A stretch of 64,000 nt of DNA. Origin: Plasmodiophora brassicae (taxonomy: Eukaryota > Endomyxa > Phytomyxea > Plasmodiophorida > Plasmodiophoridae). Location: NCBI GenBank assembly GCA_039704465.1, contig JASFAU010000017.1, forward strand, positions 682,001 to 746,000, read 5' to 3'. Of this stretch, positions 44,638 to 55,679 are shown one piece after another (position 1 is the stretch's first letter; every line of letters begins with the position of its first letter). Below the pieces are notes generated by a model. The model was given only the letters and a program-made list of their open reading frames with translations, was not told the DNA's origin and did no database searches. The position numbers and the translations under genes were made by a program.

Positions 44638-47600
44638 TCATTCGACGCTGACGACGGCAGGATGGACAACAGGAGGACCGACGCCTGCATCCGACGACCT
44701 TCTCGACAGGGTCGCGTCGACGCGGGAAGCCAGCACTCGACGCAGGCAGTCGCGAACGCGCTCATCGTCGCTGAGGACGTAGGCGACGAGCGTCTCGGAG
44801 CGCTGCGCGCCGTCGCTTGCGAAGGCGGCCCAGAAGTCGCTGGGCGCAGTCAGCATGGCTTGCAGGACGAGGCAGACGGATTGGTCGCGGCACAGCCGGA
44901 CAGTGGCGCTGGCGGCCTCCGACCGGACCTCGCTGCACAGGTCAAACACACCAACCAGCGTCCGGGTCGCGAAATCGGGCCACTGGGTCGATGCGGCACG
45001 ACAGAGGCGTATCAGGGCACTGACGCAAACGGATTCGAGGTCGGCGAGGTCGTGGTCGTCCGACGGGTTGTCGTGCAGGTCGACGGCGACCCGAAGGACC
45101 GCCTGGACGGGCTCCACGAGGCATTCGACCTGCACGGCCAGTACCCCGTCAGGCTCTGCAACGCTAGACGAGGGGAAACGTGACATGACCGACCTGTTGC
45201 ACATCAGTCACGACCAGGGGCGTCGACGGGTTCGTCAGCAGTTGCGTCAGCATGGACTGTGCCACCAGGGCCGACGGAACAACGGCAGGCGGGGCCGCCA
45301 GCATCGTCTCGAGCAATCCCGCGACAGACCCAAAGGCACGGTTCCGATCGGCAATCGTCAGCGGGGCGTCGACGACCCGTTTCAGGCAGGATATGGCGCC
45401 GGACGCGAACTGGATCGGCGTCTGAATTGCCAACTGGAGGAACCGAAGCAGCGCGGGGATGAACGGCGATGAGGCAGGATACAACTCTGCGGGGGGCGGG
45501 GTCAGACACGTTCCGCGAATACGAACGCGCGGCACCACCACCGCACCGAGCGCAACGGCCGTAACGCCATCGACAAGAGCAGTGTACACGCTGGAGAATT
45601 CGTCAACGATAGACGTGGACGCGCTCTGCTCGGCGGTGACCTGTTGAAAACCCGCGTGTCGGTCACCACGGCTCTGGTTCGTCATGCGCCAGGGGAGTCT
45701 CCAACACGTACCGTCGTGGATAGGATACGATTCATGTATGGGACCACCGTGTTGTCCTGTATTCGAGCCCAGACGACATCGCCATGGGCGCCCGCAAGGA
45801 CATCCAGCATCTGACAAGCACAGCGCGACGCTAAGTACCGGCCGCAATCGTTACCGAGCGAGAGGCACCACCGACCTCCCGTAACGCGTTCAACGTCGGC
45901 GGCGACACCGGTAGGTCCGACCCAATCGCCATGATCAGCGACCTCACGACCGACAGGATCAGGTTGTTGAGCGCGTCGTGGTCGGCGCCGACCTCGCCGA
46001 CGTTGCGGATGACGTCTGAGACAGGGCGTTACGGGAGGACATCAGGAGCAGCGCATTGCACGCCTTTACGGTCCGTTATAAATCCCATTAGTGCGACCGC
46101 ATGGAGTTGCACGAGGGGGAACTCGCAATGGGCCATAACGTCGAGCACCGTAACGAGCTCGTTGAGTTCGTCCTACGCGAAGGGATCAGCGTTTCGACAG
46201 TCAGGACAAGAGAGAGAGAGCGGGTGCCTGACGTTGTTCAGCTTGGTGAGGTGTGCGCGGCAAAGAAAGCTGACCATGTTCAGAATGAGCATGACGGTCT
46301 CGACCTGTTTCTCTTTCGAGGCGAACGTCAGCACGACGAGTATGCCGTGCCACGCCGAATGGATGCTGCTGATGTGTACGGGGACCAGCCCCGCCAGGCA
46401 CGCTATGACACGATGCCACAGCGTCGACGAGTGCCGGGCGCCCCTGGACAAACGTTGGAGGCCTGTCCTCAGACACAAACGGGGCCGATTCACTGACATG
46501 ATCGAAACGAAGACGTCGACGAACTGCCCCTGAAGCTTCGCCACCTGCGACGACGCATGTCAGCGCCCGGCAGGGCTAAACGAGGGGAACGGTGCGGCGA
46601 ACCTCAGCAGACGCTTGCCTGCTAAACGCTGCGTCCAGGATCGTGCCAACCGCATTGATAACCTTTTCGGCTTGCTTGGTCGGCGACTGATTACAAGCCT
46701 GCACTCAGCGCCCGTTCGTTAACGACCACAACCATGGGTGGACGCGCCCTGGCGAATGCAACCTGGACGAAATGCATGCGGACGATGGCCCACATCTGCA
46801 GGATCGTGTCGACGTCGCGGTCCAGGTTCAGGATGACGATCTTCGCGATCCGATCGATCGTCTGCGTGCCGCCCAGGGCCAGCTCCTGCGTCGAGATGGC
46901 GCAGATGGACACGCAGTAGTGAATGAACGCCCCCTGCGGCAACTTCGGCGTCGCCAGGTAGACCGACTGCAGGTGTTCCATCAGGGCGCGGTCGATGGCC
47001 GGGCTTCGTTCCAGATTCCACAGGAACTGCAGGACCGCCTCCCACGACTCGTCCAGGTCGCGGCCGTGGTTCAGCCCCAGGTCCAGGACAATCTCGATCA
47101 CGTATCGGTGCGATGCAGTCAGGGACGACGTCGTGCCCGACACCATTGTCGCGGGCGCGAACAGCTTCGTGCTGCGCCCGCCTTTGTCAGATGCTGGCCA
47201 CGGTCACAACAACGCGCCACGAACGATACCTGTTGACAAGCGACTGCACGAAGGCGGTCCGGGCGACAACGGCGCCCATGGCCATTGACAGGAGGACAAA
47301 CTCGCGGTACGAATCGATACACCGTCGCCAGGTCTCAGCATCCAGGGCACAGTGCTCGGTAGCGACGCCGAGAGCGGCGAGCGCGGGCGGCCACCCGTTG
47401 ACGAGCAGCGTTGCAATGCCCTCCTTGGCCGTGGACAAATCGATCGACGTTCGAGCGGACCGCAACGCGCGGCCCTCGTTCAGGACAAACACGGGCTGAT
47501 CCAGAGGGCCAGGTGACGCTGGCGGCCGAGTGACCGGAGGGGGCGGTGACGATTCCGGTAGCAGGTGCAGCCCGATGCCAACGCCACTGTCTCGACGCAG

Positions 47601-49444
47601 AGGCGCATCCGGTGAGGTCGTAATGGATTCTAGATCGGGGGCCCCGGTAAGCGCGCCGCCAGTGCACGGGACAGGCCAGCGCGCATACGAATAAACTTGC
47701 GAAGTGACGCGGCAATCAGGCCGAGAGCGCGAACCGCCTGGACGATAACGGGATGGGCCCTGCTGGACGACGACGAGCTCTGCTCCACAGCGCTGGATAT
47801 GGCGCCCTGCATGGGCCACATAAACGTTGGTTACCGACCACAAGATCATCAACCACACGTCGCTCACCTGAAGCATCTTCAGTACCGACGTGAATAGTTT
47901 CGCAGCCGACGGGTGCGACGCACGCGGGATGAACAAGTCGCCGAGGACCTGTGGGCGAAACGACAGGTACGCCAGCAGCTCCAGCAAGATCAGCACATGA
48001 GATTCCTGGCGCAACGACCCTGCAAGGACGGTTACACACACGCACACGTCATCGTACGTCGTGGGAACACTGCCCCCGGACCGGACCTTCCAGGACGACG
48101 CTCATCAGATGGTTGACGGCTAGGGCCAGCCCGTTCGGCAACGTTCGCGAAAAGCTCTCCGCAATCGAGCCTGCACGGTACACCCGTCAACATGCCATAC
48201 CCCGGTTGCAAAGAGGACAGCAGAGCATACCCAGAACGGAAACGGCAAGACGGAAGTCCCGCGCCGATGGGGACACACAGTGCGAGATGAACGGGCCGAC
48301 CAGGTACTCCTAGCGGGCAACGACGGATCAGGCACCCGGGTTCAACCCGGTTCGGCGGGAGCGCACCTACGTTCAGCACTTCGGCCACAACGGGGTTCGA
48401 CCGGAACCGGGGCCCGGCATTACGAAGTATGAGGAGGATCATCTCGCGGGCAAACGTCTGCTGGCGGACGTCCGGCCCTGCGAAAGGGTTCGTCAGGGGG
48501 CAGCGAAGGGGAACACCCGTGCTCGATTGCCCACCGTCGACGTACGGAACGATGCGTTTCATGCTGAGGCGCAGGATCGTTCGCAGCGCGGTCAGGACTT
48601 CCTGGATCATGTCAGGTGGGGACGAAATCGGCGCCGACTCTTCGCCCAGCTCGATGGCGACCGTGTCAACCAGGTTCCGCACAACGTTGGCCACGTCCGC
48701 CTGCGACGAACGCGAATAAGCCGCTGGAGCGCGACAGACGCCGTCGACCAGAGGGGTACCTCATCCGCCGGCCTCACCGGCAACGTTTCGTACCGGTCGA
48801 CCATCGTAGTCAGGATCTGTGTCAACGTCGCTGACGCCATCGCCTGGTTCTGCGCGTTGTCGTTCCGCGAGTACACGTCGAAGCAAGTGCGGACGCAGAC
48901 GACAACGGAGTCCAGATGCATTCGACTTGTCGTCGACGACGCGGCCGTCAGGACAACCTGTCGACGACGCCGTGGCCACGTCAGCAATCGGGCGCGCCGC
49001 ACGTTGACGGTGCCGAGCGCACGAACCTTCAGGCCATGGTTCTTCACCGTGTTGTTCGCCGTTGCAATGGCAGGATGCACGACGGACAGCACCTACCGTA
49101 GGGACGACGTGAGCCACCCGCAACGGGACGCGCAGCGCCGACCGGCAGACCTCATCGACGGTGACGAGGTCGGTCGGCGAATCGATGCTGATGTCGTGGA
49201 CGGAAATGACGGCGTTCTTGGCCAGGAGCTGGTTGAACGTGTCCAGGGCGATCTCGACGAGCGCGTTCGACTGGGAGGCGACGGCCGCGGACAGCCCGTC
49301 GAACACGGCCTTGGTCAGACGGGGCTGGCCCCGGATCGCCGCCAGCGACGCCTGCGCGGCACCCTTGATCGCCCCCTGGCGCCATCCGCACGTGCGCACG
49401 ATGCGATTCAGCCCGTCTTCGGCGACGGCAGCAGCGGCCGCCAT
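44638..49444 (-). CDS. BIG/MON2-like DCB-HUS-HDS protein without Sec7 domain
   Basis: Many exons; I place the start at the ATG at 49444 and the stop at 44638, with coding blocks around 49444-49160, 49000-48610, 48690-48370, 48010-47880, 47820-47690, 47580-47190, 47146-46691, 46540-46200 and 45850-44640. Recognisable regions in order: DCB (LVEIALDTFNQLLAKNAV; SVVVCVRTCFDVYSRNDNAQ), HUS (LRTILRLSMK; LLILRNAGPRFRSNP), a pre-Sec7-type helix (VQAVRALGLIAASLRKFIRM), then directly HDS1 (GWPPALAALG; CIDSYREFVLLSMAMG) and HDS2-like (IAKIVILNLDRDVDTILQMW). The Sec7 GEF domain that should sit between is replaced by about 65 Pro/Ser-rich residues. Golgi/TGN trafficking scaffold is inferred. Confidence 0.72.
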
Positions 49445-49840
49445 CCTATCCCAGGCCGCGGAACGACGCTCGACGGGTTCTGGTGGTGGCCGTCCCCCAC
49501 TGACCCTCATTCCACGGGTCAGACGGAGAGCGCGCCCGTTTTTGCTCCGGTCCACGGGGAGGCACTCTGCGGGAGCGGACATTTCCGACTGCGGGACTGC
49601 ACTGAACTGCACGTCGTCTGGCAGTCATCCGCCCCCGAACACCGCGGCACCTTGTCGATAGGGTCCACGTCGTCCGGCGCAAGCTTGCGCAGCGCCAGCA
49701 CCAGCGGTGGGACACCTGCCTTCGTCCATCACGCAGCCGATCGTTATTTATAAAGGTAACCAGAGGACTCGGACGCGTCAGCAGCGGCGTCGCCGCCACA
49801 TCGCCCGATGTGCACCTGGAACGCGCGACTCGGTCTACCC
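49445..49840. other. Intergenic, 396 bp, promoter side of BIG/MON2-like gene
   Basis: A TATAAATA motif on the minus strand at about 49745-49755 lies roughly 300 bp upstream of the ATG at 49444. Whether it is a working TATA box is unknown. No gene seen. Confidence 0.35.
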
Positions 49841-50650
49841 TTAGGAATGCTGTGCTGCTGCGGGCGACGCGACCGGCCGGCGAATGGCCGGCGGCCGCAC
49901 CTGCCGCTGGTACCGCCTGGCGGACGACAGCTGCTGGATGGCGGGGCACTGCGGCGACGGTGGGCGATACGCCCGTCGCCTCAACGCCGCCGAGTCGCGC
50001 CACGACAGCGCACCGCTCTGGATCTGCCTCAGCAGGTCGTCGCCGGCGCCGCCTTCCCATGAGGCGCCCGCCGCCGCCGCATGCCGCTCCCCGCTCGTCT
50101 TCGCCGTGTCGCGATCGCCTTCGCCGACGTCGGGCAGGACTTGGCCCAGGTTGCCTGGGGCGAACACGTGTGGCGGGTCGACATGCCGCAGCCGTTTCAT
50201 CTGGTCCAGGATCATCGCCAGCAGCGGGCTGACGCCTTCGGGCGCAGGCGCCGGTCGGCAGACGACCCGGCCGACCGGGAACGGTGGCACGACGACCGGC
50301 GCGGCAACGGGCCGTAATCGAACGCAGCGGATCCGGTCGGCCAGGGACGGGGGCGGCCCAGGCGGCAACGGGGGCGGCATACGCGCCCGCGACCGGTGCA
50401 CGATGATCCGGTGGATCGCGTCGAGGCGGTCGGTCAGCGACATGGACGGCGGCGGGTGCACGCCCAGGTGCGCCTCGATGTCGGCGACGTGCGCCTGGGC
50501 GGTCAGGTGGTCCTGGTGCAGGCGCCGCGCGTGCTCGCAGATGAACGCCAGGCGCGCCCGCGACGACAGCAACGCGCCGCCGCCCGGTACCGGCAGGCAC
50601 AACGACGACTCGAGCTGGTGCAGGTCGCGCGACGACAGCGACATCGACAT
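49841..50650 (-). CDS. Pro-rich protein with WH2-like motif
   Basis: One exon, 269 aa, starting at the first of two close ATGs (50650). A helical N-terminus of about 65 aa (LARLAFICEHARRLHQDH-like) is followed by proline clusters (PPPLPPGPPP at about residue 95), then DDLLRQIQSGALSW near residue 207, which resembles an actin-binding WH2 helix, and a basic C-terminus. Together this hints at a small actin-regulating adaptor of the WASP/WAVE/WASH type, but the WH2 LKKV-like end is not conserved. Moderate evidence that it is a gene, weak evidence for function. Confidence 0.55.
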   Translation of the reverse strand: MSMSLSSRDLHQLESSLCLPVPGGGALLSSRARLAFICEHARRLHQDHLTAQAHVADIEAHLGVHPPPSMSLTDRLDAIHRIIVHRSRARMPPPLPPGPPPSLADRIRCVRLRPVAAPVVVPPFPVGRVVCRPAPAPEGVSPLLAMILDQMKRLRHVDPPHVFAPGNLGQVLPDVGEGDRDTAKTSGERHAAAAGASWEGGAGDDLLRQIQSGALSWRDSAALRRRAYRPPSPQCPAIQQLSSARRYQRQVRPPAIRRPVASPAAAQHS

Positions 50651-50750
50651 TGTTTGGCCCAGGACGAGACAGTGGGCGAGAGCGCGCGCGCGCCGATCGA
50701 GGCGGCGTACCCTGTTGTTTAATGATGGACGGGTGACGTGTAACGCAGGC

Positions 50751-52359
50751 CTACTCCTCGCCGATCTCGAACCGCTCCTGACGCGACCGGCGCGCCTTCT
50801 GCACCAGCAGGTCGCCGCCGTCGTCGTCGACCTGCAGGTCCAGCTCGAACTCGTCGTCGACGTCGCGATCGGTTATCTGCTCGGCGTAGGCGATGGAGCG
50901 CGTGTGGGGCCCCGGGCGCCACAGGGCGGCGATGCCGAGCAGGACGGCGAAGTACAGGACCTGTGGAAACCCGTCGTACAGCAGGTACGTGAACTGCCAG
51001 TATCGCAGCTGGAGCGCCTGCTCGACAAAGTATCTGTCCGACGTGGTCAGCAACGTCGTCCTCCACATACGCGCTGGCCTACATGCGGAAGGCGCCGAAC
51101 AGGCAGGCGACGACGAGCGCGGCGATCAGCAGCGCAGAGAACGACCACATGATGTCGTGCTTGGCGATTTGGTGCCTGTGTGGGCGGGTCCCGTTGGCGA
51201 CTGCCGATGCGCTAGAGGCGGCGCCCCGATCGACGTACCTGGTGTGTAGGTCGTCGAGCGTGTCGCTGAGGGACGCGAACGTCCACCAGTAGAAGGCGGC
51301 GTCCATCAGCGTGACCGGCACCATCAGCAGCAGCGTCGTCTGCGACGGGGACGCCGCACCGCGCACCGTCGCCATGTGCAGGCTCAGCTGGAGCAGCGCC
51401 TCGAGGACGGCGAACAGCGCGCCGGCCGCCAGGATACGATTCGTGGATCGCCCCAGCGACGGTTTGCTGACGCCGAACCCCATGCTGACGGCGACGACCA
51501 GCATCCTGGAGACGGCGCGGCGCACGGATCCGGCGACGAGCGACACGGCGAACAGCGCCATGGGGCGGTCGCCGGTGCGGTTGAACGTGCCGTAGTACGT
51601 CATCCACGAGAACGACTCGATCAGGCACAGGACGAGGACGACCGAGATCGCGTGCTGCACCTGCATGACCTGCGTCCGATGACGAACGTTCATCAGGAGC
51701 CAGGCGGCGCCCAGGGCCAGGTACGCGAACGACAGCGCCGTGTAGAATTGCACGTACGGGTAGTCTAGCGAGCAACGTGCACGTCAGCGGGTGCATGGCG
51801 GCGGCGGGCGGGTCGCAGTACCGATAGGGCTCAGCATGCCGGTCGGGTGCCGGACGACGACGGTTCCAGACATGGTGGCCGACATGGGCGCGAAGGCCGT
51901 GTCGGCGTTCGGGCACACGCCCACAATCATCATGACGAAGCGCGTGTCGGCGACGCTCGCCTTCGTGTACCAGGCGGTGCCGTCGACGACGTCCTCGGCG
52001 TAGACGCTGACCAGGGCCGGGTTGAAGACCAGGTGCCCCGGGCGATTGCACAGCTTCGACTCGTACAGGTCGCTGTCGCAGCAGACGTGCGCGCGCCCGT
52101 TCAGCTTCAGGCCGAGCGCGTCCCGTATGCCGGGCAGGTCGCCCGGGCGCATACCGATGACGGCGACCGAGATCGGGACGGGCGCCGCCGCCGGTTGCCC
52201 GTCGAACCGGACGTTCACCGTCACGGTCGCATTGTCGCCGTCGTCGGGCGCCACCAGCGACAGGCCAAAGTCGACCAGCGACCCGCGGTCGATCGGCTCC
52301 GCCTCGTACGTGAACGTCTCCGCCGCGGCCAGCGACGCCCACAGCAGCCAGAGCCACAT
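50751..52359 (-). CDS. GOST/TMEM87-type seven-TM protein
   Basis: Exons 52359-51822, 51764-51083, 51033-50751 (introns 57 and 49 nt) give about 500 aa. A signal peptide (MWLWLLWASLAAA) leads a luminal beta-rich domain of about 165 aa with paired cysteines (HVCCDS, KLCNR, VGVC). The family hinge GMLSPIDYPYVQFY, restored by splicing, opens seven TM helices with SRMLVVAVSMGFGVSKPSLG typical of TMEM87/GPR107-like GOST proteins. The end QVLYFAVLLGIAALWRPG followed by an acidic tail is also typical. These proteins act in the Golgi, in trafficking and possibly ion or lipid handling. All phases match. Confidence 0.9.
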
Positions 52360-52482
52360 TCGACTGTCAACGCTGTGTCGTCGTCTGGCCGGTCACGTGA
52401 ACAACGGGACAGGGTCACAGAGGAGGGGGTCGCTCTACGCGGAACACGTGTTGCTGTGTATTGCATTCAACGACGACGCGGG

Positions 52483-53482
52483 TTAGCGGCGACGGCAGGC
52501 GGCCAGCGCATCGTCACGATGGTGCTGGGCGGCCGTCTGGGCGCAGAGCTGACGGTCCCTGGCGCCGGCGCGCAGCAACACGTCGATCACGTCGACGTGG
52601 CCATGGGCGGCCGCCCGGATCAGGGCGGTCTCCCCGTGCCGGTTGGCGCGGTTGACGTCGGCGTGTCGGGCCACGCAGGCGTGCACGACGTCCAGGCGCC
52701 CGTTGGCCGCCGCCAGGTGCAGGGGCGTGTCGCCGTTGCCGTCTCCCCGGTCCAGGTCGGCGTTCGCGCGATATAGTATGTCAACGACGAAGACGTGCCC
52801 CTGCGTAGACTAGCTTGTGATGCGCCCGTTTGGAAAGAGAGGGTGTGAGCGCGGGTACCTTCTCTGCCGCGAGGTGGATCGGCGTCCTGCCGCCGGCGTC
52901 AGCGGGATCGGCGTCGGCCCCGTAGTCGAGCAGGGTCAGCGTGGACGCCATGCGGCCCCTGGAGGCGGCCGCGTGCATCGGCGTACGACGCGCCGGCGTG
53001 GACAACGAGTTGACGTCGGCGCCCGACCCGATCAGCTCGTGCATGCACAGGATGTGGCTGCCGCGTGCCGCGAGGTAGAGCGCGGTGACGCCGTCGTGCA
53101 GCACGTCGACAGGGACGGCGCCGGCGCTGAGCAGGGCGCGGACGACGTACTCGTGGCCGTTGGCGGCCGCCAGGTGCAGGCAGCCGGTGAAGTCAGCGCC
53201 GTGCTCGAACAGGACGTCGATGATGTGATCGAACCCGTCCCTGGAGGCGATCTTCGCCGCGGAGGCCAGCGCGCGCTCGTCGGTCCGCAGGCAGGATCCC
53301 TTGAGCAACGACGTGACACGAGATGTCGACCCCGTCTTGACCGCATCCAGCAGCGCCTTGGGCGGGTCGTGCCGGCAAGGAACGTCACCTGCGAACGCCT
53401 GCGTGAACCACGCCGGAAGGCTGAACGCATTGCCCGCTGCCATCGCCAGCGCCAAGCAGGCCAGCACGCGAAGGGTCGCCAT
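52483..53482 (-). CDS. Secreted ankyrin-repeat protein
   Basis: Exons 53482-52859 and 52800-52483 around a 58-nt phase-0 intron (GTACCC...CGCAG) give about 313 aa. A signal peptide (VLACLALAMAAGNA) is followed by a short Cys-containing region and about eight ankyrin repeats (TALYLAARGSHILCMHELI, TPIHLAAEKGHVFVVDILY across the intron, TPLHLAAANGRLDVVHAC, TALIRAAAHGHVDVIDVLL). The repeat order and linker differ from the copies at 853 and 6188, so this is a separate lineage of the secreted ankyrin set. Function unknown. Confidence 0.85.
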
Positions 53483-53795
53483 CGTTGCGAACTGATACTG
53501 GCGCCGGTCGCGTCAATGGCAACGGTCGCGGCGACAGGGACCCGCCCTCGTCACACAGTGCGCCCCAGGCCAGTGAGTTGTACATATCTAGGCAGGAGGT
53601 CGCAGTACTAAACTGTCACCAGTGCTAAAACAAGGCGAACTTTCGCAAACGTCGGTCCCCGGTCTGGTTGAACCGGGAGAGCGCAGGCAAGGTGGGCGCC
53701 GGCCCTGTGACGAACCATCGCCGGGATGCCACGTACGTACGTACCGAGGAGAGGCTGCGTCGTCCAGCGGCCGCTGCCTGCCCTGCACAACAACG
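53483..53795. promoter_or_regulatory. Divergent promoter region, 313 bp
   Basis: Lies between the starts of the minus-strand ankyrin gene and the plus-strand glycosyltransferase. A tandem GTACGTAC with flanking ACGTACGT is present near 53733-53745. No TATA box seen. Confidence 0.4.
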
Positions 53796-55370
53796 ATGGC
53801 GCTGTACAGCGGGCGCAAAGCCCTGCTGGTCCTGGCGGGCGTCTCCATTGTACAGCCGCTGCTCCTGCTCTGGCTGGGGGGCGTGTTCACATTTACCGAC
53901 ATGGAGGACACGGTCGAGGCGTTCTATAAAGGGGCCGACCCTGCGCCTTGGGCGCACGACGTCGACCTCCTCGTTCCGATCGCGTCCGCTGAGTCGTCAT
54001 TCTACGAGGTGACTCGCCTGCTGATATGGTCGGCGTTGCTGTTCTGGCCGCGCCGGCACTTCCGCCTCGTCATCGTCACCGATGAGGAAGACCCGGAGAC
54101 GCCCTCGGTCATGAACCAAACGATGCACTACGCCAGGGGGCACCAGGCTGTCCGGAATATCGAGTTCCGGAACAACACGCTGGCGTTCAAGCAGTCGGGT
54201 CAAGGTCGGGCCCGACGCGGCGCTCTCGCCCATGTAGCATACGTTGCTGAGCCGCTCTGCACAGAGCGTCAGCAGTGGATCATGTTCTGGGCCGACAACT
54301 TCACCGACGCCGAGTACATCGGCCTGGTGGACACCGACACGGTCGTCACCAGCCGCATCCTGTACGAGGACATATTCGCAGAGGGTGATCGACCGCGCGT
54401 GCGGGTCGTCTACGGCCCACCATTATGCTCCCCGTGTAGGATGAGGCGACGCGCGTGGGGGGCCGTTCGTCGAACTAAGCCGAATGCGCTGTCAGGGATC
54501 GAGACGCCGCAGGGGACGCTGTTCGCGACCGGATTCAAGGAGAAGTTCAAGGGCATGTCGCAGTTCCCGGTGGTGGTGAAACGCGCCCACCTGCACTCGT
54601 TCCGGGAGCACATCCGCCTGCACCTGAACATGACGACGTTCGACGACGCCGTCGAGCTGCTGGTCTCCAAGAAGACGAGCTTGCTGTGGTTCGCGCAGTT
54701 CAACCTGATCGTCAACGTCCTGTACGAACTGTTCTACGACGACTACGTCTGGCATGTGTTCCGGCGGGAGCCCGGGTGGGATGGCCCAGGGCCCCTGGGC
54801 CAAGTTGCCAACGTAGGTTCCCCCCGCAGCTGCTGGACAGCGTCGTCGTGTACTGAGTGGCCCACTGATTGCGCACAGCTGGCCGAGGCCAATCTACGGC
54901 CGCAGGACATGCTGCTGTGGCCCCACGTCTGCATGCACTGGTCGTACAGGCCGACCAGCATCCCCCAGACGAACAAGCAGTTCGTCAAGCTCATGCGCGA
55001 AGGCCACTGTCACGGGCTGCGGAACGCCACGTTGCGATCGGGCGACGCGCCGTGGTACTGCGCCGACATCCGCGTCGCCGAGCGCCCCTGGGTCCGGCCC
55101 TGTTCGGATGCGGACCGACGACGTCGCGGGTCTGACCGCATCGCAGATCGAATGGCTGTTCGAATTCGACTTCTTCTACGACGTCCCCGGCAACGACGAC
55201 GCGCATCGGCGCCGTCGCCACATCATCGAGACCATCGCAGGTGCGTACCGGTGGAGGGGCCCGCGCACGCAGCGCAGACGGTTTTTCAACGCGTCGCAGA
55301 CCACGAATGGGACCCCGCCCTGCTACGCCTGCTCGAGCAGCAGCCCGAGCCGACCCTCCTCAAAGAATAA
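53796..55370 (+). CDS. Type II membrane glycosyltransferase-like protein
   Basis: The ATG at 53796 starts a short basic end and one signal-anchor helix (LLVLAGVSIVQPLLLLWLGGVF), so the catalytic part faces the Golgi lumen. Then come DLLVPIASAESSFYEV, LVIVTDEED, QQWIMFWADNF and the nucleotide-sugar DxD motif GLVDTDTV (about residue 175). Further on is QGTLFATGFKEKF and CMHWSYRPTS. An in-frame 66-nt intron fits at about 54199-54264. The last 90 residues switch frame: the sensible reading near 55115-55235 (TASQIEWLFEFDFFYDVPG) implies one or two more short introns before the stop at 55370. Donor and acceptor sugars unknown. Probably works with the adjacent methyltransferase. Confidence 0.72.
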   Translation: MALYSGRKALLVLAGVSIVQPLLLLWLGGVFTFTDMEDTVEAFYKGADPAPWAHDVDLLVPIASAESSFYEVTRLLIWSALLFWPRRHFRLVIVTDEEDPETPSVMNQTMHYARGHQAVRNIEFRNNTLAFKQSGQGRARRGALAHVAYVAEPLCTERQQWIMFWADNFTDAEYIGLVDTDTVVTSRILYEDIFAEGDRPRVRVVYGPPLCSPCRMRRRAWGAVRRTKPNALSGIETPQGTLFATGFKEKFKGMSQFPVVVKRAHLHSFREHIRLHLNMTTFDDAVELLVSKKTSLLWFAQFNLIVNVLYELFYDDYVWHVFRREPGWDGPGPLGQVANVGSPRSCWTASSCTEWPTDCAQLAEANLRPQDMLLWPHVCMHWSYRPTSIPQTNKQFVKLMREGHCHGLRNATLRSGDAPWYCADIRVAERPWVRPCSDADRRRRGSDRIADRMAVRIRLLLRRPRQRRRASAPSPHHRDHRRCVPVEGPAHAAQTVFQRVADHEWDPALLRLLEQQPEPTLLKE

Positions 55371-55645
55371 GACGGGACGCCCCCACCCCGCGAGCGGAAT
55401 ACATTATTGGCAGCAGGTGGTGCGGCCGCGCGCTCTCGCAACATGTTCGTGTGCGCGACGGGCGCCCCAGTCGGAGCTGCACCGGGGTCGACTGTGGGCT
55501 GCAAACGGCCGGCTGCAGTTCCCGGCGGCAGCCGCGGAGGGACGTTGGCCCCGGGGACATACGAAAAAATCGCCGCGGCGACACGCGCGGTCCCCGATGC
55601 CGTCATTTTCCAATTTGGGGTGGCGGACCGACCCGGGACGGGGGC

Positions 55646-55673
55646 TGCCGCCGCTGCTGCTGCTGCTGCTGCT
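55646..55673. repeat. GCT microsatellite
   Basis: A run of about eight CTG/GCT triplets just before the ATG at 55680; it would lie in the 5' UTR or, in an upstream-extended frame, encode an alanine run. Confidence 0.8.
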
Positions 55674-55679
55674 GTCGTC

